Shown piece after piece: positions 20,446 through 29,214 of a DNA stretch of 64,000 nt. The stretch comes from Pontibacter mangrovi (lineage in GTDB: Bacteria > Bacteroidota > Bacteroidia > Cytophagales > Hymenobacteraceae). Both the position numbers and the translations under genes were made by a program. The stretch lies in contig NZ_VFRQ01000004.1 of the NCBI RefSeq assembly GCF_006385705.1, positions 62,001 through 126,000 of the forward strand. The letters run 5' to 3'. Numbering within the stretch: position 1 is the stretch's first letter; each line of letters begins with the position of its first letter. The notes beneath the pieces are model-generated. The model was not told where the DNA came from. It saw only the letters and a program-made list of their open reading frames with translations, and made no database searches.

Positions 20446-20901
20446 ATGAAACGCTTTTTGTATATACTGTTTTTTGCCGCTGTGTTTACTTCCTGCTCAG
20501 AGCCGGAAGAGGCGGTGGATGTGCAGCGCCTGAACCAGGAGTTTATCAGTGCCTGGAACAGCAAAGACGCTGACAAAGCAATCTCGTTACTGGCAGAGGA
20601 TGTGCAGTTCTTGCAGGGAGAGACGCATTTTCAGGGTAAATCTGAAGTAGCAAACCGCTGGGTTAAGGATACTTACAGCAGCATTTCTGACCTGAAGACA
20701 AATGTGGTAAGCTCCGGTACCGACAGTGAAACAGCGTATGAGGCCGGTACTTTCTCGGTGGATGTGCTGCCTGAGGGGCCAGACCAGTTGAGCGGAATCG
20801 GGGAGGGTAACTTTATCCTGCTCTGGAAAAAGAACAAAGACGGCGAGTGGAAGTTGAGCTATGCCCAACTTGAAGACTTGCCGGTACAGGCCAAGAATTA
20901 A
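20446..20901 (+). CDS. NTF2-like (DUF4440) lipoprotein
   Basis: The protein has 151 residues. The signal peptide ends in a lipobox (VFTSC, Cys about 17), predicting a lipid-anchored protein. The mature part has the SnoaL/DUF4440 fold: LNQEFISAWNSKDADKAISLLAEDVQFL, FQGKSEVANRWV and the closing FILLWKKNKDGEWKLSYAQLED. It is a third member of the fold in this window, but unlike the pair at 6938-7784 it is exported. Closed by a strong terminator. Confidence 0.82.
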   Translation: MKRFLYILFFAAVFTSCSEPEEAVDVQRLNQEFISAWNSKDADKAISLLAEDVQFLQGETHFQGKSEVANRWVKDTYSSISDLKTNVVSSGTDSETAYEAGTFSVDVLPEGPDQLSGIGEGNFILLWKKNKDGEWKLSYAQLEDLPVQAKN

Positions 20902-20925
20902 GGCAGGTTTATAGTATAAAACGGG

Positions 20926-20961
20926 AGTCCGTGCGGCACAAACTGCCGCACGGACTTTTTT
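20926..20961 (+). terminator. Intrinsic terminator
   Basis: A 13-bp perfect stem (20926-20938 with 20944-20956), loop CAAAC, followed by a T-run to 20961. It ends the DUF4440 lipoprotein gene. Confidence 0.85.
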
Positions 20962-20975
20962 GTTTTTGAGCCAGC

Positions 20976-22706
20976 TTATTGCTTGATGAGTTTAAGCTGC
21001 TGTTGCCCGTCGCTGAGCTGAACGGAGAGAATATAGATGCCGGCCGGCAGGTTCAGGTTCTGCAGCAGCAGCTGGTTGTGGCCACTCTCCAGTTCCTGAG
21101 CGGACCGGTATGCCACCCTGCCTTCTAAAGTATGAAGCTGGATGAGCGCCTGCCCGTGGTGAGGAGAGGTAACGGTAAGATGAAAGCTGTCTGTAAATGG
21201 GTTGGGGTAAGCCTGTACAGCCAGAGCGCCCGGCGTGCTGCCCGCCTGAATTACCCGCACAGGGCTAAAACTGTAGGTGCCGCCATAGTCTACCTGCCTT
21301 AGCCTGTAGTATAATGTTTTGCTTCCGTAACGGGCAATGTTCGGGTCGGTGTAGGCGTAGTGTTGCAGGGATACGGTGGTGCCATGGCCGGCCACGTGCC
21401 CGGTGCTGGTATAGTGCTTTCCGTCGGTGCTTACCTCAATGTTAAAGTGGCTGTTATCTGTTTCTGAGGCAGTGGCCCACTCCAGCGTGGCACTGTTGCC
21501 GGCGCGTTTGGCTGAAAAATGCAGAAGCTCTATCGGCAAAGAGGTGATAGGGTCGCTGGCCCGCACGCCAAAGGCCTGCAACCCGCTGGAGGCAAGTATA
21601 ACGGTTTGGCCGCTGTAGTTGGCTTTGGTGCTGGTAACGTTGTTATAGCTTCCCCCGCTCATCAGAATGTGCTCCTGGCCAAAGGCAATGTTATCGGTAG
21701 GAGAGTCTTTATATGCGATATTGTCGCCGCCATCAGATAAGGTATAAACTACCACCACCTTGCTTGCCTCCTGGTTAAGGAGCACGATGGGCCGGGTGCC
21801 GCGGTGCGTCACTTCGTACAAATCGTCCCAGGTGCCGTCGGGCCGGCGCACCAGAAGTATGATTTCCGGGTAGTCGCCGTTGTCGTAGCTGGTTTTTACG
21901 GCGCAGTACAGCGTGCCGTCGTCAGCTACGGCCATGTTCAAATGATCGTCCGCCATGCCGCCGCCAATATTATCGGCAGCCTGTGTTGCACCCGGCATTT
22001 CGTCCTGAGACCAGGTATCGGCATCGGTGCCGTCGGTATGGGTGCTAAAGCCAAAGCGTTTTGTTAACTGGTTCGACCACAGCACGCCTATCTTTCCGGG
22101 CATCGCAATCACGGCACAAATGTCATCGCTGGAGATCTCCTCAGGAAAGGTATGCTTGTTCGTGCTGTTCCAGTTGGAGTAAGGCGGAACACTCCACCGC
22201 GCGTAGATCCTTTTTTTGCCGCTGCTTTGGTTGCCGCTGTATGCCAGCCACATCCGGCCAGTGCCGTCAATGTCGATGGTGGCAGTCTCAGCACTATTAT
22301 CCAGGGTGATGGCGGCAGTTGCGCTACGCAGGGACCATAGCTTATAGTTGTCTTGCTCCTGGTCAAATTCCAGGGAGACCAGTTCGGAGTTTTTGCCTTT
22401 AAAGATGAGTATATGGGCTACGTTGCCAACTATTTTGCAGTCGGCACGCATGTCTGTGGCTGAAGAAAGGAACAGCGCCTCTTCCCACGTATCGTCAATC
22501 AGGCGCCAGAGGTGGGTGCCGCTGGAGTTAGGCAAAACAGTCCAAAAACTGCCGGCATACTCCCATACTTTAGACTGCGGCTTATCTGCTGTTGTGGCAG
22601 AGACAGTTAAGGGGGTTAAGGGCTGAATAGAGGCAAACTGGGCGAAAGCGTTTGCGTGAAGTAGTAGTACACAGCAAAGTAACAGCGTAAAGTTCCTCAT
22701 AAGCAA
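20976..22706 (-). CDS. Secreted protein with type IX secretion C-terminal sorting domain
   Basis: The protein has 576 residues. A signal peptide (about 1-22, ending ANAFAQ) precedes a long beta-rich region (to about residue 385) with repeated W/Y-containing strand pairs, possibly a propeller-like fold. From about 390 (LPIELLHFSAKRAGNSATLEWATASETDNSHFNIE) comes the Fn3-like module that commonly precedes the T9SS signal. The last 80 residues (VQAYPNPFTDSFHLTV ... LPAGIYILSV ... KLIKQ) are a type A T9SS sorting domain. The passenger function is unknown. T9SS export implies cell-surface attachment or release. Confidence 0.85.
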   Translation of the reverse strand: MLMRNFTLLLCCVLLLHANAFAQFASIQPLTPLTVSATTADKPQSKVWEYAGSFWTVLPNSSGTHLWRLIDDTWEEALFLSSATDMRADCKIVGNVAHILIFKGKNSELVSLEFDQEQDNYKLWSLRSATAAITLDNSAETATIDIDGTGRMWLAYSGNQSSGKKRIYARWSVPPYSNWNSTNKHTFPEEISSDDICAVIAMPGKIGVLWSNQLTKRFGFSTHTDGTDADTWSQDEMPGATQAADNIGGGMADDHLNMAVADDGTLYCAVKTSYDNGDYPEIILLVRRPDGTWDDLYEVTHRGTRPIVLLNQEASKVVVVYTLSDGGDNIAYKDSPTDNIAFGQEHILMSGGSYNNVTSTKANYSGQTVILASSGLQAFGVRASDPITSLPIELLHFSAKRAGNSATLEWATASETDNSHFNIEVSTDGKHYTSTGHVAGHGTTVSLQHYAYTDPNIARYGSKTLYYRLRQVDYGGTYSFSPVRVIQAGSTPGALAVQAYPNPFTDSFHLTVTSPHHGQALIQLHTLEGRVAYRSAQELESGHNQLLLQNLNLPAGIYILSVQLSDGQQQLKLIKQ

Positions 22707-22890
22707 TTCCCCCTTCTCTCTTGCTGCTTTATATATTTATATTATTTCATGAATATTGATGTTTAACGATGTATATGTAAATTAGTTGTTGCTATAGTGC
22801 AAGTTAAGTGTTAATAAAAGGGCTGCCCCAGTAAGTATAAACGGCTAAAGCGGCTACACCTGGCGCAATGGCAATTCCTGTGAAGTCTGC

Positions 22891-22898
22891 TATCTTTG
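22891..22898 (+). promoter_or_regulatory. -7 promoter element giving a near-leaderless transcript
   Basis: TATCTTTG matches TAnnTTTG exactly, only 6 bp before ATG 22905, so the mRNA would start at or next to the start codon. No good -33 TTTG was seen at 19-20 nt, so this is tentative. Confidence 0.4.
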
Positions 22899-22904
22899 CC
22901 TTTG

Positions 22905-23207
22905 ATGAACGCCTTTAAACTTAGCCCATACTACCGCCTCTACGCTTTTTCTGATTACCAGAGTATGAAGGCTGCGCTGCCCTATATGCAGCGGGTGGTG
23001 CTGGCGAAAAGCCTGCAGGATGTGGAGGAAGCAGATGCCAGAAGGGTCGTGAGCCGGGGCAGGGGAGGCGGCTATAAAAACTACCTGGAGCCGTTCGGCA
23101 GCTACCAGGCCAAGGGCAGCGGCATACAGTCGCTGGTGACGGCGCTGCAGGCGCTCTATAAAAGCAACAGCTACTCGGCCAGGTACATAGTAGTGGAAAG
23201 GTGCTGA
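22905..23207 (+). CDS. Hypothetical protein
   Basis: Basic protein of 100 residues without a signal peptide. ATG 22905 is chosen over TTG 22896 (three extra residues) because it lies right behind a promoter-like TATCTTTG. A stretch of small and basic residues (VVSRGRGGGYKNY) lies in the middle. No family recognised; the sequence looks helical on both sides of the Gly-rich turn. Convergent with yceI. Confidence 0.55.
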   Translation: MNAFKLSPYYRLYAFSDYQSMKAALPYMQRVVLAKSLQDVEEADARRVVSRGRGGGYKNYLEPFGSYQAKGSGIQSLVTALQALYKSNSYSARYIVVERC

Positions 23208-23216
23208 AGTGCAGCC

Positions 23217-23254
23217 CCAAAAAAAGAGGCTGCCCCGCATGCCGGAACAGCCTC
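23217..23254 (-). terminator. Intrinsic terminator of yceI
   Basis: GAGGCTG (23226-23232) and CAGCCTC (23248-23254) form the stem; read on the minus strand it is followed by a long T-run (the A-run at 23218-23225). Confidence 0.7.
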
Positions 23255-23276
23255 CTTACAAGTATAATTGGAGGGG

Positions 23277-23810
23277 TTATGCCTGCTTCACCAGCTGCAC
23301 CTCGCCCTGTATCTTCAGTTCTTCGCCCAGCATCACGCCGCCTGTCTCCAGGGCAGCGTTGTAGTTAATGCCCCAGTCCTTGCGGTTAATCTTGCCGCTG
23401 ATGGAGAAACCCGCCTTCACATTGCCCCAAGGGTCTGTGGCAATGCCGTTGTTCTCTACCGACAGCTTCACCGGCTTGGTCGTGTCTTTAATCGTCAGGT
23501 CGCCGAACAGGTGGAAGGTTTCGTCATCTACCTTCTCTACTTTAGTAGACACGAACTTCATGTTCGGGTGCGTATCGGTGGCAAAGAAGTCGGCATTGCG
23601 CAGGTGCTCGTCGCGCTGCTCGTTGCTCGTATCAATAGAGGCGGGGTTAATGTTTGCCACCACCTTCGCGTTTGTAAAGTCATCTCCGTCGGTTTCAGCC
23701 TCCGCTTCGAACTCCGTGAACTTGCCGGTCACGTTGGAGATCATCAGGTGCTTAATTTTAAAACCAAGTTCGCTGTGGGTTGGGTCCAGAGACCATTTTG
23801 TAGTTGCCAT
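23277..23810 (-). CDS. YceI-family lipocalin-like protein
   Basis: Protein of 177 residues covering the full YceI domain. It starts at KWSLDPTHSELGFKIKHLMISNVTGKF and includes ADFFATDTHPNMKF and DLTIKDTTKPVKL, ending with INYNAALETGGVMLGEELKIQGEVQL. YceI proteins form a barrel that binds isoprenoid-type lipids. No signal peptide is present, so it is probably cytoplasmic, unlike E. coli YceI. A palindromic operator for the adjacent TetR regulator lies 59 bp upstream, so expression is likely repressed by that protein until a lipophilic inducer is present. Confidence 0.92.
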   Translation of the reverse strand: MATTKWSLDPTHSELGFKIKHLMISNVTGKFTEFEAEAETDGDDFTNAKVVANINPASIDTSNEQRDEHLRNADFFATDTHPNMKFVSTKVEKVDDETFHLFGDLTIKDTTKPVKLSVENNGIATDPWGNVKAGFSISGKINRKDWGINYNAALETGGVMLGEELKIQGEVQLVKQA

Positions 23811-23868
23811 GTTTATTCGTACTAAATTTAAAGTTGTTATATTCTAAAAGTTTAATGATGTTCTTTTT

Positions 23869-23883
23869 CCTAACACTGTTAGG
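23869..23883 (-). promoter_or_regulatory. TetR operator in the yceI promoter region
   Basis: CCTAACACTGTTAGG is a perfect 15-nt palindrome (7-bp half sites around one base). The same half sites recur before the tetR gene at 24525-24539. A TTTG on the minus strand lies just upstream, so the site falls within the expected core promoter. Confidence 0.7.
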
Positions 23884-23899
23884 TATAACGGCAAAAAAA

Positions 23900-24502
23900 T
23901 TATGCTTTCATACCGGACACAAAGCCTCGGATAAAATCCTGGAGCACTAACTGGTTCAGCTCTCTTTTGTTTTCGCCGGTGCCCATCATGTTGATCGAGA
24001 TCAGGCCGTGCAGCATAGACCAGAACGTGTGCAGTTTCAGGAACGGGTCCGTGTCGGGGTGCTTGCCTGCCGCGATAAGCTCCTTGATCGGCTGCAAAAT
24101 CAAATCGCTGAAGGTGCTCAGTTCGCTGATCTGATTTACCGTTTCGCAGGACGGGATGCCCAGGCCATACATTACCTGGTAGTAAGCCGCGTTGTCGAAG
24201 GCAAACTTCCAGTAGGCGTAGGCCATGGCCTCTATCTGTGCTTCAGGCGTTTCAACTTTATTCTTTGCCTTGATCAGCCCCTGGTTCAGCTTCTGAAAGC
24301 CCTGCTTTGTCAGCTCCAGAAGTATGGCCTCCTTGTTCGCGAAATGGTCGTAGATCACGGGAACGCTGTACTCGATGGCCTCGGCAATTTTTCGGATAGA
24401 AAGCGCCTGCCAGCCATCCTGCACCACCAGGTGCCAGGCAGCCTCCAGTATAGAGGCCCGTACCTCTTCCTTATGCCGTTTCTTCCGTTCTGCTATTCCC
24501 AT
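23900..24502 (-). CDS. TetR/AcrR-family transcriptional regulator of yceI
   Basis: DNA-binding repressor of 200 residues. The N-terminal helix-turn-helix is typical (ASILEAAWHLVVQDGWQALSIRKIAEAIEYSVPVIYDHFANKEAILLEL, about 13-61). The rest is an all-helical ligand-binding domain of the TetR_C type with WHG-like features (AYWKFAFDNAAYYQVMYGLGIP). Start ATG 24502 (MGIAERKKRHKEE) is chosen because upstream in-frame codons would run through the operator. Identical palindromes before this gene and before yceI indicate autoregulation and control of yceI. Confidence 0.88.
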   Translation of the reverse strand: MGIAERKKRHKEEVRASILEAAWHLVVQDGWQALSIRKIAEAIEYSVPVIYDHFANKEAILLELTKQGFQKLNQGLIKAKNKVETPEAQIEAMAYAYWKFAFDNAAYYQVMYGLGIPSCETVNQISELSTFSDLILQPIKELIAAGKHPDTDPFLKLHTFWSMLHGLISINMMGTGENKRELNQLVLQDFIRGFVSGMKA

Positions 24503-24524
24503 TCTTGTTATCTCTGTTATTTTA

Positions 24525-24547
24525 CCTAACAGTGTTAGCAAAGGTAG
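24525..24547 (-). promoter_or_regulatory. tetR promoter -7 box with overlapping operator
   Basis: On the minus strand TACCTTTG (24540-24547, exact TAnnTTTG) is followed directly by CTAACACTGTTAGG. The palindrome at 24525-24539 shares its half sites with the yceI operator. The operator would cover the transcription start, fitting autorepression. Confidence 0.65.
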
Positions 24548-24991
24548 AAGTTCCAGGCGAGAAAGTAAAATTTGTGGCGGCACAAGTAAAGAAAACTGAG
24601 TGATTGACGAAAGAAAATCAAGGTGCCCTCTTAAGGTAAACTACACCTCTTAAAGAAGATAAAATTTTAGATGATTCTTTAACTATAGCAGTGTGTTGTT
24701 ATACTTATTGTATGATTTGTTGAGGTTGCTAAATTTTCTTTTGCCAAGTATAAGCTAAATTATATATTTGGTTTATAACAGCTTTTAAGCCTGTATTTGT
24801 GCCAATAAAATGCGCATAGGTGGAGTATAGTGCTAAGTTTATGTAAGGTTTCTGAAGAAAGAGTGGTGGTGAATTACATAGAGAACTGTACTTTTTTGTG
24901 TGCCTAGAATCGTGACGGTATTAGCTAAGTGCAAAGTATAAAGGTTCTGTGCCAGCTGATGACGTTGCTCAAACTGAAAACAAACTGACTT
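24548..24991. other. AT-rich intergenic region
   Basis: About 440 bp, clearly more AT-rich than the flanks. It holds three AAGTATA/TATACTT motifs (near 24702, 24745 and 24935) and the promoter at 24740-24770. No gene or tRNA was found; the leader between promoter and the M48 gene would be about 215 nt, long for this phylum. Confidence 0.5.
24740..24770 (+). promoter_or_regulatory. Bacteroidota sigma-A type promoter
   Basis: TTTG (24740-24743), 19 nt, then TATATTTG (24763-24770): exact -33 and -7 boxes with ideal spacing. It reads toward the M48 peptidase operon. Confidence 0.6.
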
Positions 24992-26488
24992 ATGTTTCTA
25001 TTATACTCATCTGCAAAGCTGCGGGCGGTAGTTGTCTGCATGCTACTTCTTTTGTCTGGGCTCTCTGTCGCCTCTGCCTCTCAAAATGAATACTTCCCTT
25101 TCTACGAACCGGATACCACCAAACTGCACAGGCTGGCGACGGCCAAGCGGGAGTCGCTGGTGCGCTACCTTCAGGTGCCGGAGGGGGTAAGTGCAGACTA
25201 TAAAAAAAGCTTTGCTAGTATAGTTGCCCGAACAGCTACCGACAGCTATGAGCGGGTGCGCTATACGGCCTTGCTGGATACAGTTATCTCACCGTTTGTG
25301 CAGGAGGTGTTTCAGGAGGTGCTGGCCGCCAACAAGGAATTACCTCCTGCTAACCTTGTGCTTACAAGAAGCCCGGTGGAGAACGCCTATGCTCTGGCAG
25401 ACGGTACCATATTCTTTAACGTGGGCTTGTTATCCAAACTGCAGAATGAGGGGCAGCTGGCGTACATCATATGCCATGAACTGGCCCACATTAAGCTGCG
25501 GCACATGGAGCGTAACATCACAGAAATTTTAGATGTGATGCATGGCCGCTATTACAAGAAACAGTATAAGAAGCTTACTCGGGAGAAGTACAACAAGTAC
25601 GCTAAAATGGAGTCTTTTCTGGAGGGGCTTACCCTGAACAGCCTGTACCATAAGCGCTCGCTGGAAACGCAAGCAGACTCCCTGGGTCTTATTTTGTACA
25701 CAAACACGCGCTATAGTATAGCGGATGCCTTCGGTACTCTACAGCTTCTAGATAAAGTAGACCTGCCATACTCCGTGCAGCCTGTAGACATCAACAGGTA
25801 TTTTGGATGTGCAGGTTATACCTATAAGCCTCAGCAAAATGGAACAACGGCCTCCGTTTTCAATATTTCTGCACAGCAGCCTGATTTTGCAGAAAATCCG
25901 GATACGCTTAAAACGCACCCGGACTGCATGAAGCGGCTAGCCTACATCCGTCAGTTGGCCGGAGATAAGGCCAGAGCCGCAAAGCCAGAAAGCGGATACA
26001 GCCAAGGCATGCGGCATATAGCAGACCTGGCAAAGCGGGAGGTCACCCAGAGTTGGTATGACTCTGGCAATTACGACTACTCGTTGTTCAACGCGCTTCT
26101 GCTGCTGCAAGGGCAGCCCGGAAGTACTTACCTCAGAAGCATGGTGCAGATGAGCCTTGCCGGGCTAAAGCGGCACATGGAGCAGCACCGGTTCGGTGAG
26201 ATGGTGGCAGTAGCCTCTGATTACAAACCTGCCAACCTAAACGACTTCCTCAACTTTCTGAACAGCCTGAATACCTCTGATTTTAAAAGCATCGGCAACT
26301 GCCTGAATTCAGCTTTAGCTGGCGCTGAAGCCGTGCCTGCAAACAAAGAGTATGGCTTAATGGCCAAGTATGCCCAAGCCATTCTACTGGATAAAGAACA
26401 GGAGGCAGATAGGCTACGGAACATCTATCTGGAGGAGTACAAGGAGGGACGGTTTGGCCCGCTGCTGCTTTGGGAAGGCATTAACTAA
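24992..26488 (+). CDS. Secreted M48-family zinc metalloprotease
   Basis: Exported protein of 498 residues (signal peptide about 1-30, ending SVASAS). The peptidase_M48 core spans about 110-255. The zinc motif HELAH starts at His162 and is preceded by YALADGTIFFNVGLLSKL. The downstream LETQADSLG provides the third-ligand Glu of the family's ExxxD pattern. The C-terminal half, about 240 residues, is helical and not recognised. M48 proteins of this type act in envelope quality control. The gene is followed 22 bp later by a secreted protein of unknown function, probably an operon. Confidence 0.85.
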   Translation: MFLLYSSAKLRAVVVCMLLLLSGLSVASASQNEYFPFYEPDTTKLHRLATAKRESLVRYLQVPEGVSADYKKSFASIVARTATDSYERVRYTALLDTVISPFVQEVFQEVLAANKELPPANLVLTRSPVENAYALADGTIFFNVGLLSKLQNEGQLAYIICHELAHIKLRHMERNITEILDVMHGRYYKKQYKKLTREKYNKYAKMESFLEGLTLNSLYHKRSLETQADSLGLILYTNTRYSIADAFGTLQLLDKVDLPYSVQPVDINRYFGCAGYTYKPQQNGTTASVFNISAQQPDFAENPDTLKTHPDCMKRLAYIRQLAGDKARAAKPESGYSQGMRHIADLAKREVTQSWYDSGNYDYSLFNALLLLQGQPGSTYLRSMVQMSLAGLKRHMEQHRFGEMVAVASDYKPANLNDFLNFLNSLNTSDFKSIGNCLNSALAGAEAVPANKEYGLMAKYAQAILLDKEQEADRLRNIYLEEYKEGRFGPLLLWEGIN

Positions 26489-26510
26489 GAAACAACTTTA
26501 ATTTCACTGT

Positions 26511-28082
26511 ATGAGAAAACGTATACCATTGATTGCCTTGCTGGCACTAAGCTTGTGCACCTTCACGGCAAAGGCGCAGCAGTACACACTGGCCGGCTTT
26601 TCTAATTTTAACAAAGAGGCGCTTAACCCAGTTTATGTCGGGGCGGAGGTGCAGGGCTACTCTATTTTTTATAGAACAGACCAGGCTGACAAGAAACACT
26701 ATAATTATGGGTTTGATCTTTTTGACCAGAACCTGCAAAAGCTCAAAAACATTACGATTACCAAGGAAGGCTACTACAACCGCTTGCTCGGTTCGTGGTT
26801 TAACGGAAAGAGCTTTGCTTTTTATTTTTATGATGCTGCGTCAGGAAACCTGGAACTGGATGTGTATGATAACGCGCTGAACAAGGTAAAGTCTGTTGAG
26901 CTGCCCAAAATCTCCAGCACCAACCGAGGTGTTGCCTACCAGCAGCTATTGCACCCCCTTAACCGCAGCAACAGGAATATTTCTGAGCTTAACCTCTATC
27001 CGGTGCCCCAGAAGGGCTTTATCCGAAACGCCTACACCAGAGGCCAAAAGGGCTTTGAGTTGGAGATGTATGACAACAACCTTGAACTGAAGTGGAGCTA
27101 CCAAACGGATAAGAAAGCAAAAGGCTACGAAACCATCATCGTAAACGAGGTGACGGATAAATATCTGCTGGCCACTATAGGGCGCAGTCCTTCAGCCAAA
27201 TACCAGGGCACTTTATTTTATATAGCAGCTTTTGATGTGGAAACCGGCGAGAAAGTGCTGGACTACGAAATAGGAAAGCAGGATGGGCGGCAGCTGGTAC
27301 TGGGCAACTTCAGGCTGGATGGCAAAAAGGGTGAAGTGATTGCTGCAGGCGAGTTTTATGCGGCTGAGGCCAGAGTGCTGAAAGATCACAGCCAGGGTAT
27401 GTTTATAAAGCGAATCGGGCTTGATGGCAAAGAGAAGCATGTGGAGTTTTATGAATGGGATAAAGGCATCGCGCCGATGCTGCCGCAGGGCGCGATGGAA
27501 GGTTTTGGCAAAGGTAAGATCAGTTTTGTGCATGATATAGTGCAAGGGCGCGGTGGCAGATACCACATTATCACAGAGCAGTACACTTTGCGGCGGGATG
27601 GCGTTTCGGTGGCACTGGCGGTAATGGGCAGCGTTAAGCCCACTGTCTTCGGCATAGTTGGCGATATGGCGGTTTATACACTCTCGCCTGACCTTAAGCT
27701 CAGCAGGGTGGATGTCTTTGATAAAGAGGAAACAAAATTTGGCCTACCCCGAAGGAGCAAGCCGTTCGGCAACCCCGTGCTTGGACACATCATCAAGCGG
27801 ACCAACGGGTTTGACTACCAGTTTACGCAAGGTGAAAATAACCCGGAGAACCTGCACCTGAGCTACACCAAGGATACAAAGTTAAAGAGGAGCCGGTATG
27901 ACCAAACCGTGCTGGAGAGCGTGGCCTTCCTGAACGGCGCAGGTGCTGTTACAGACAAACTGGATATTTCTTCTTCTAAAGAGATAACGACTTTCGTGTA
28001 TCCCGCAAAAACCGGTTATGTGATGGTGCTGAATAATGTGGATAATAATTTGGAGATGAAGCTGGTGAAGCTAAACAAGTAA
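26511..28082 (+). CDS. Secreted protein of unknown function
   Basis: The protein has 523 residues with a signal peptide (about 1-22, ending TAKAQ). The mature protein is rich in Y, K and N and has repeated strand-turn units of the form 'DxxLxxLKxxxI' (FDLFDQNLQKLKNI, LDVYDNALNKVKSV, LEMYDNNLELKWSY), suggestive of a beta-propeller. No lipobox and no T9SS sorting domain. Cotranscribed with the M48 peptidase upstream; a partner or substrate role is possible but unproven. Confidence 0.75.
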   Translation: MRKRIPLIALLALSLCTFTAKAQQYTLAGFSNFNKEALNPVYVGAEVQGYSIFYRTDQADKKHYNYGFDLFDQNLQKLKNITITKEGYYNRLLGSWFNGKSFAFYFYDAASGNLELDVYDNALNKVKSVELPKISSTNRGVAYQQLLHPLNRSNRNISELNLYPVPQKGFIRNAYTRGQKGFELEMYDNNLELKWSYQTDKKAKGYETIIVNEVTDKYLLATIGRSPSAKYQGTLFYIAAFDVETGEKVLDYEIGKQDGRQLVLGNFRLDGKKGEVIAAGEFYAAEARVLKDHSQGMFIKRIGLDGKEKHVEFYEWDKGIAPMLPQGAMEGFGKGKISFVHDIVQGRGGRYHIITEQYTLRRDGVSVALAVMGSVKPTVFGIVGDMAVYTLSPDLKLSRVDVFDKEETKFGLPRRSKPFGNPVLGHIIKRTNGFDYQFTQGENNPENLHLSYTKDTKLKRSRYDQTVLESVAFLNGAGAVTDKLDISSSKEITTFVYPAKTGYVMVLNNVDNNLEMKLVKLNK

Positions 28083-28135
28083 ACAGAGCGCTTCAAAGTC
28101 GGCTGGCTGCCAAAGGCGCAGCCGTGCATACTGGG

Positions 28136-28172
28136 GCAAGGCCCGGACAATAGTGTCCGGGCCTTGCTTTTT
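28136..28172 (+). terminator. Intrinsic terminator
   Basis: A perfect 14-bp stem (28136-28149 with 28154-28167), loop ATAG, followed by TTTTT. It ends the M48 peptidase operon. Confidence 0.85.
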
Positions 28173-28312
28173 CCAAGGTATAAGCAGTTGTTCGCGTTGC
28201 TGCTAACCTCTGCCTGCCGCAATGTGCCAGCAGCTTTGCAGCACTTGCCTATTAAATTTTATACTTCAACCCAAAAATTCTAACAAAGTATAGGAAAATA
28301 AAAATACTTGTT

Positions 28313-28346
28313 TACATTTGTAGTGTACTATGTAACTAATACACTA
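28313..28346 (+). promoter_or_regulatory. Promoter and GntR/YtrA-type operator of the ABC operon
   Basis: TACATTTG (28313-28320) is an exact -7 box. It is followed directly by the inverted repeat TAGTGTA (28321-28327) ... TACACTA (28340-28346), which would sit over the transcription start. Operators of YtrA-subfamily regulators have such GTGTA/TACAC arms, and a YtrA-type regulator is the third gene of this operon. Confidence 0.65.
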
Positions 28347-28359
28347 TAGCAATGCACGC

Positions 28360-29214
28360 ATGATAGAGATCCAGGAGTTAAGCTTTGGGTACCCCGGAAA
28401 GCCGCTGCTTTTCCAGAACCTGCATTTGTCGCTCTCGCAAGGGCACATCTATGGCCTGTTAGGTAAGAACGGAGCCGGTAAATCCACGTTGCTCAAGAAC
28501 ATGGTAGGCCTGTGCTTCCCCAGGCACGGCAGGTGCGCCATCCACGGCAAAAGTGTTTCCGGCAGACCGGTAGACCTGCTGGAGGATTTATACTTCATTC
28601 CGGAGGAGATCTACGTGCCGGCGCTCACGCCGCAGAAGTTTGTTTCCAGCACGGCCTGTTTCTACCCTAACTTTTGCGAGGATTCTTTTTACCGGTACCT
28701 GCAGGAGTTTGAGGTGCCGCAGCATGCCGTGCTGAGCAAGCTCTCGTTTGGCCAGCAGAAAAAAGCCATTATCGCCTTCGGCCTTGCCGCCAACACGCGC
28801 CTCCTCGTGATGGACGAGCCTACCAACGGGCTGGACATCCCCTCCAAGGTGCAGTTCCGGAAAACCATAGCGGCCGCCCTGACCGAGGAACGCTGCATCG
28901 TTATCTCCACGCACCAGGTAAGAGACCTGGATAGCTTGATCGACAGGCTGGTGGTGCTGCACGAGCAGAAAATCATACTGAACAGCAGCCTGGACGAAAT
29001 AGCCGAGAAACTGACATTTGCCACCCTGCCTGACACAGCCGGCAAACAGGTCTTGTATGCCGAAGACTCTGTGAGGGGCAAGCAGGTGATCATGCCGAAC
29101 CTGCAGGGCACCTACAGCAAAGTAGAAATAGAACTTCTTTTTAACGCCCTTATTAGCGGCAACAGCAGTCTTTTAAATCACTTAAAACTGACAGAGTATG
29201 AGCAGGCATTTTAA
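28360..29214 (+). CDS. ABC transporter ATP-binding protein
   Basis: Nucleotide-binding subunit of 284 residues. Walker A is GKNGAGKST (about 34-42), the signature is LSFGQQKK, Walker B is LLVMDEPTNGLD, and the switch His is in ISTHQVRD. The C-terminal 80 residues form an accessory domain. It overlaps the permease gene by 17 bp. With the permease and a YtrA-type regulator it forms the YtrAB-like layout, usually linked to cell-envelope stress or antibiotic response; the substrate is unknown. Confidence 0.92.
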   Translation: MIEIQELSFGYPGKPLLFQNLHLSLSQGHIYGLLGKNGAGKSTLLKNMVGLCFPRHGRCAIHGKSVSGRPVDLLEDLYFIPEEIYVPALTPQKFVSSTACFYPNFCEDSFYRYLQEFEVPQHAVLSKLSFGQQKKAIIAFGLAANTRLLVMDEPTNGLDIPSKVQFRKTIAAALTEERCIVISTHQVRDLDSLIDRLVVLHEQKIILNSSLDEIAEKLTFATLPDTAGKQVLYAEDSVRGKQVIMPNLQGTYSKVEIELLFNALISGNSSLLNHLKLTEYEQAF

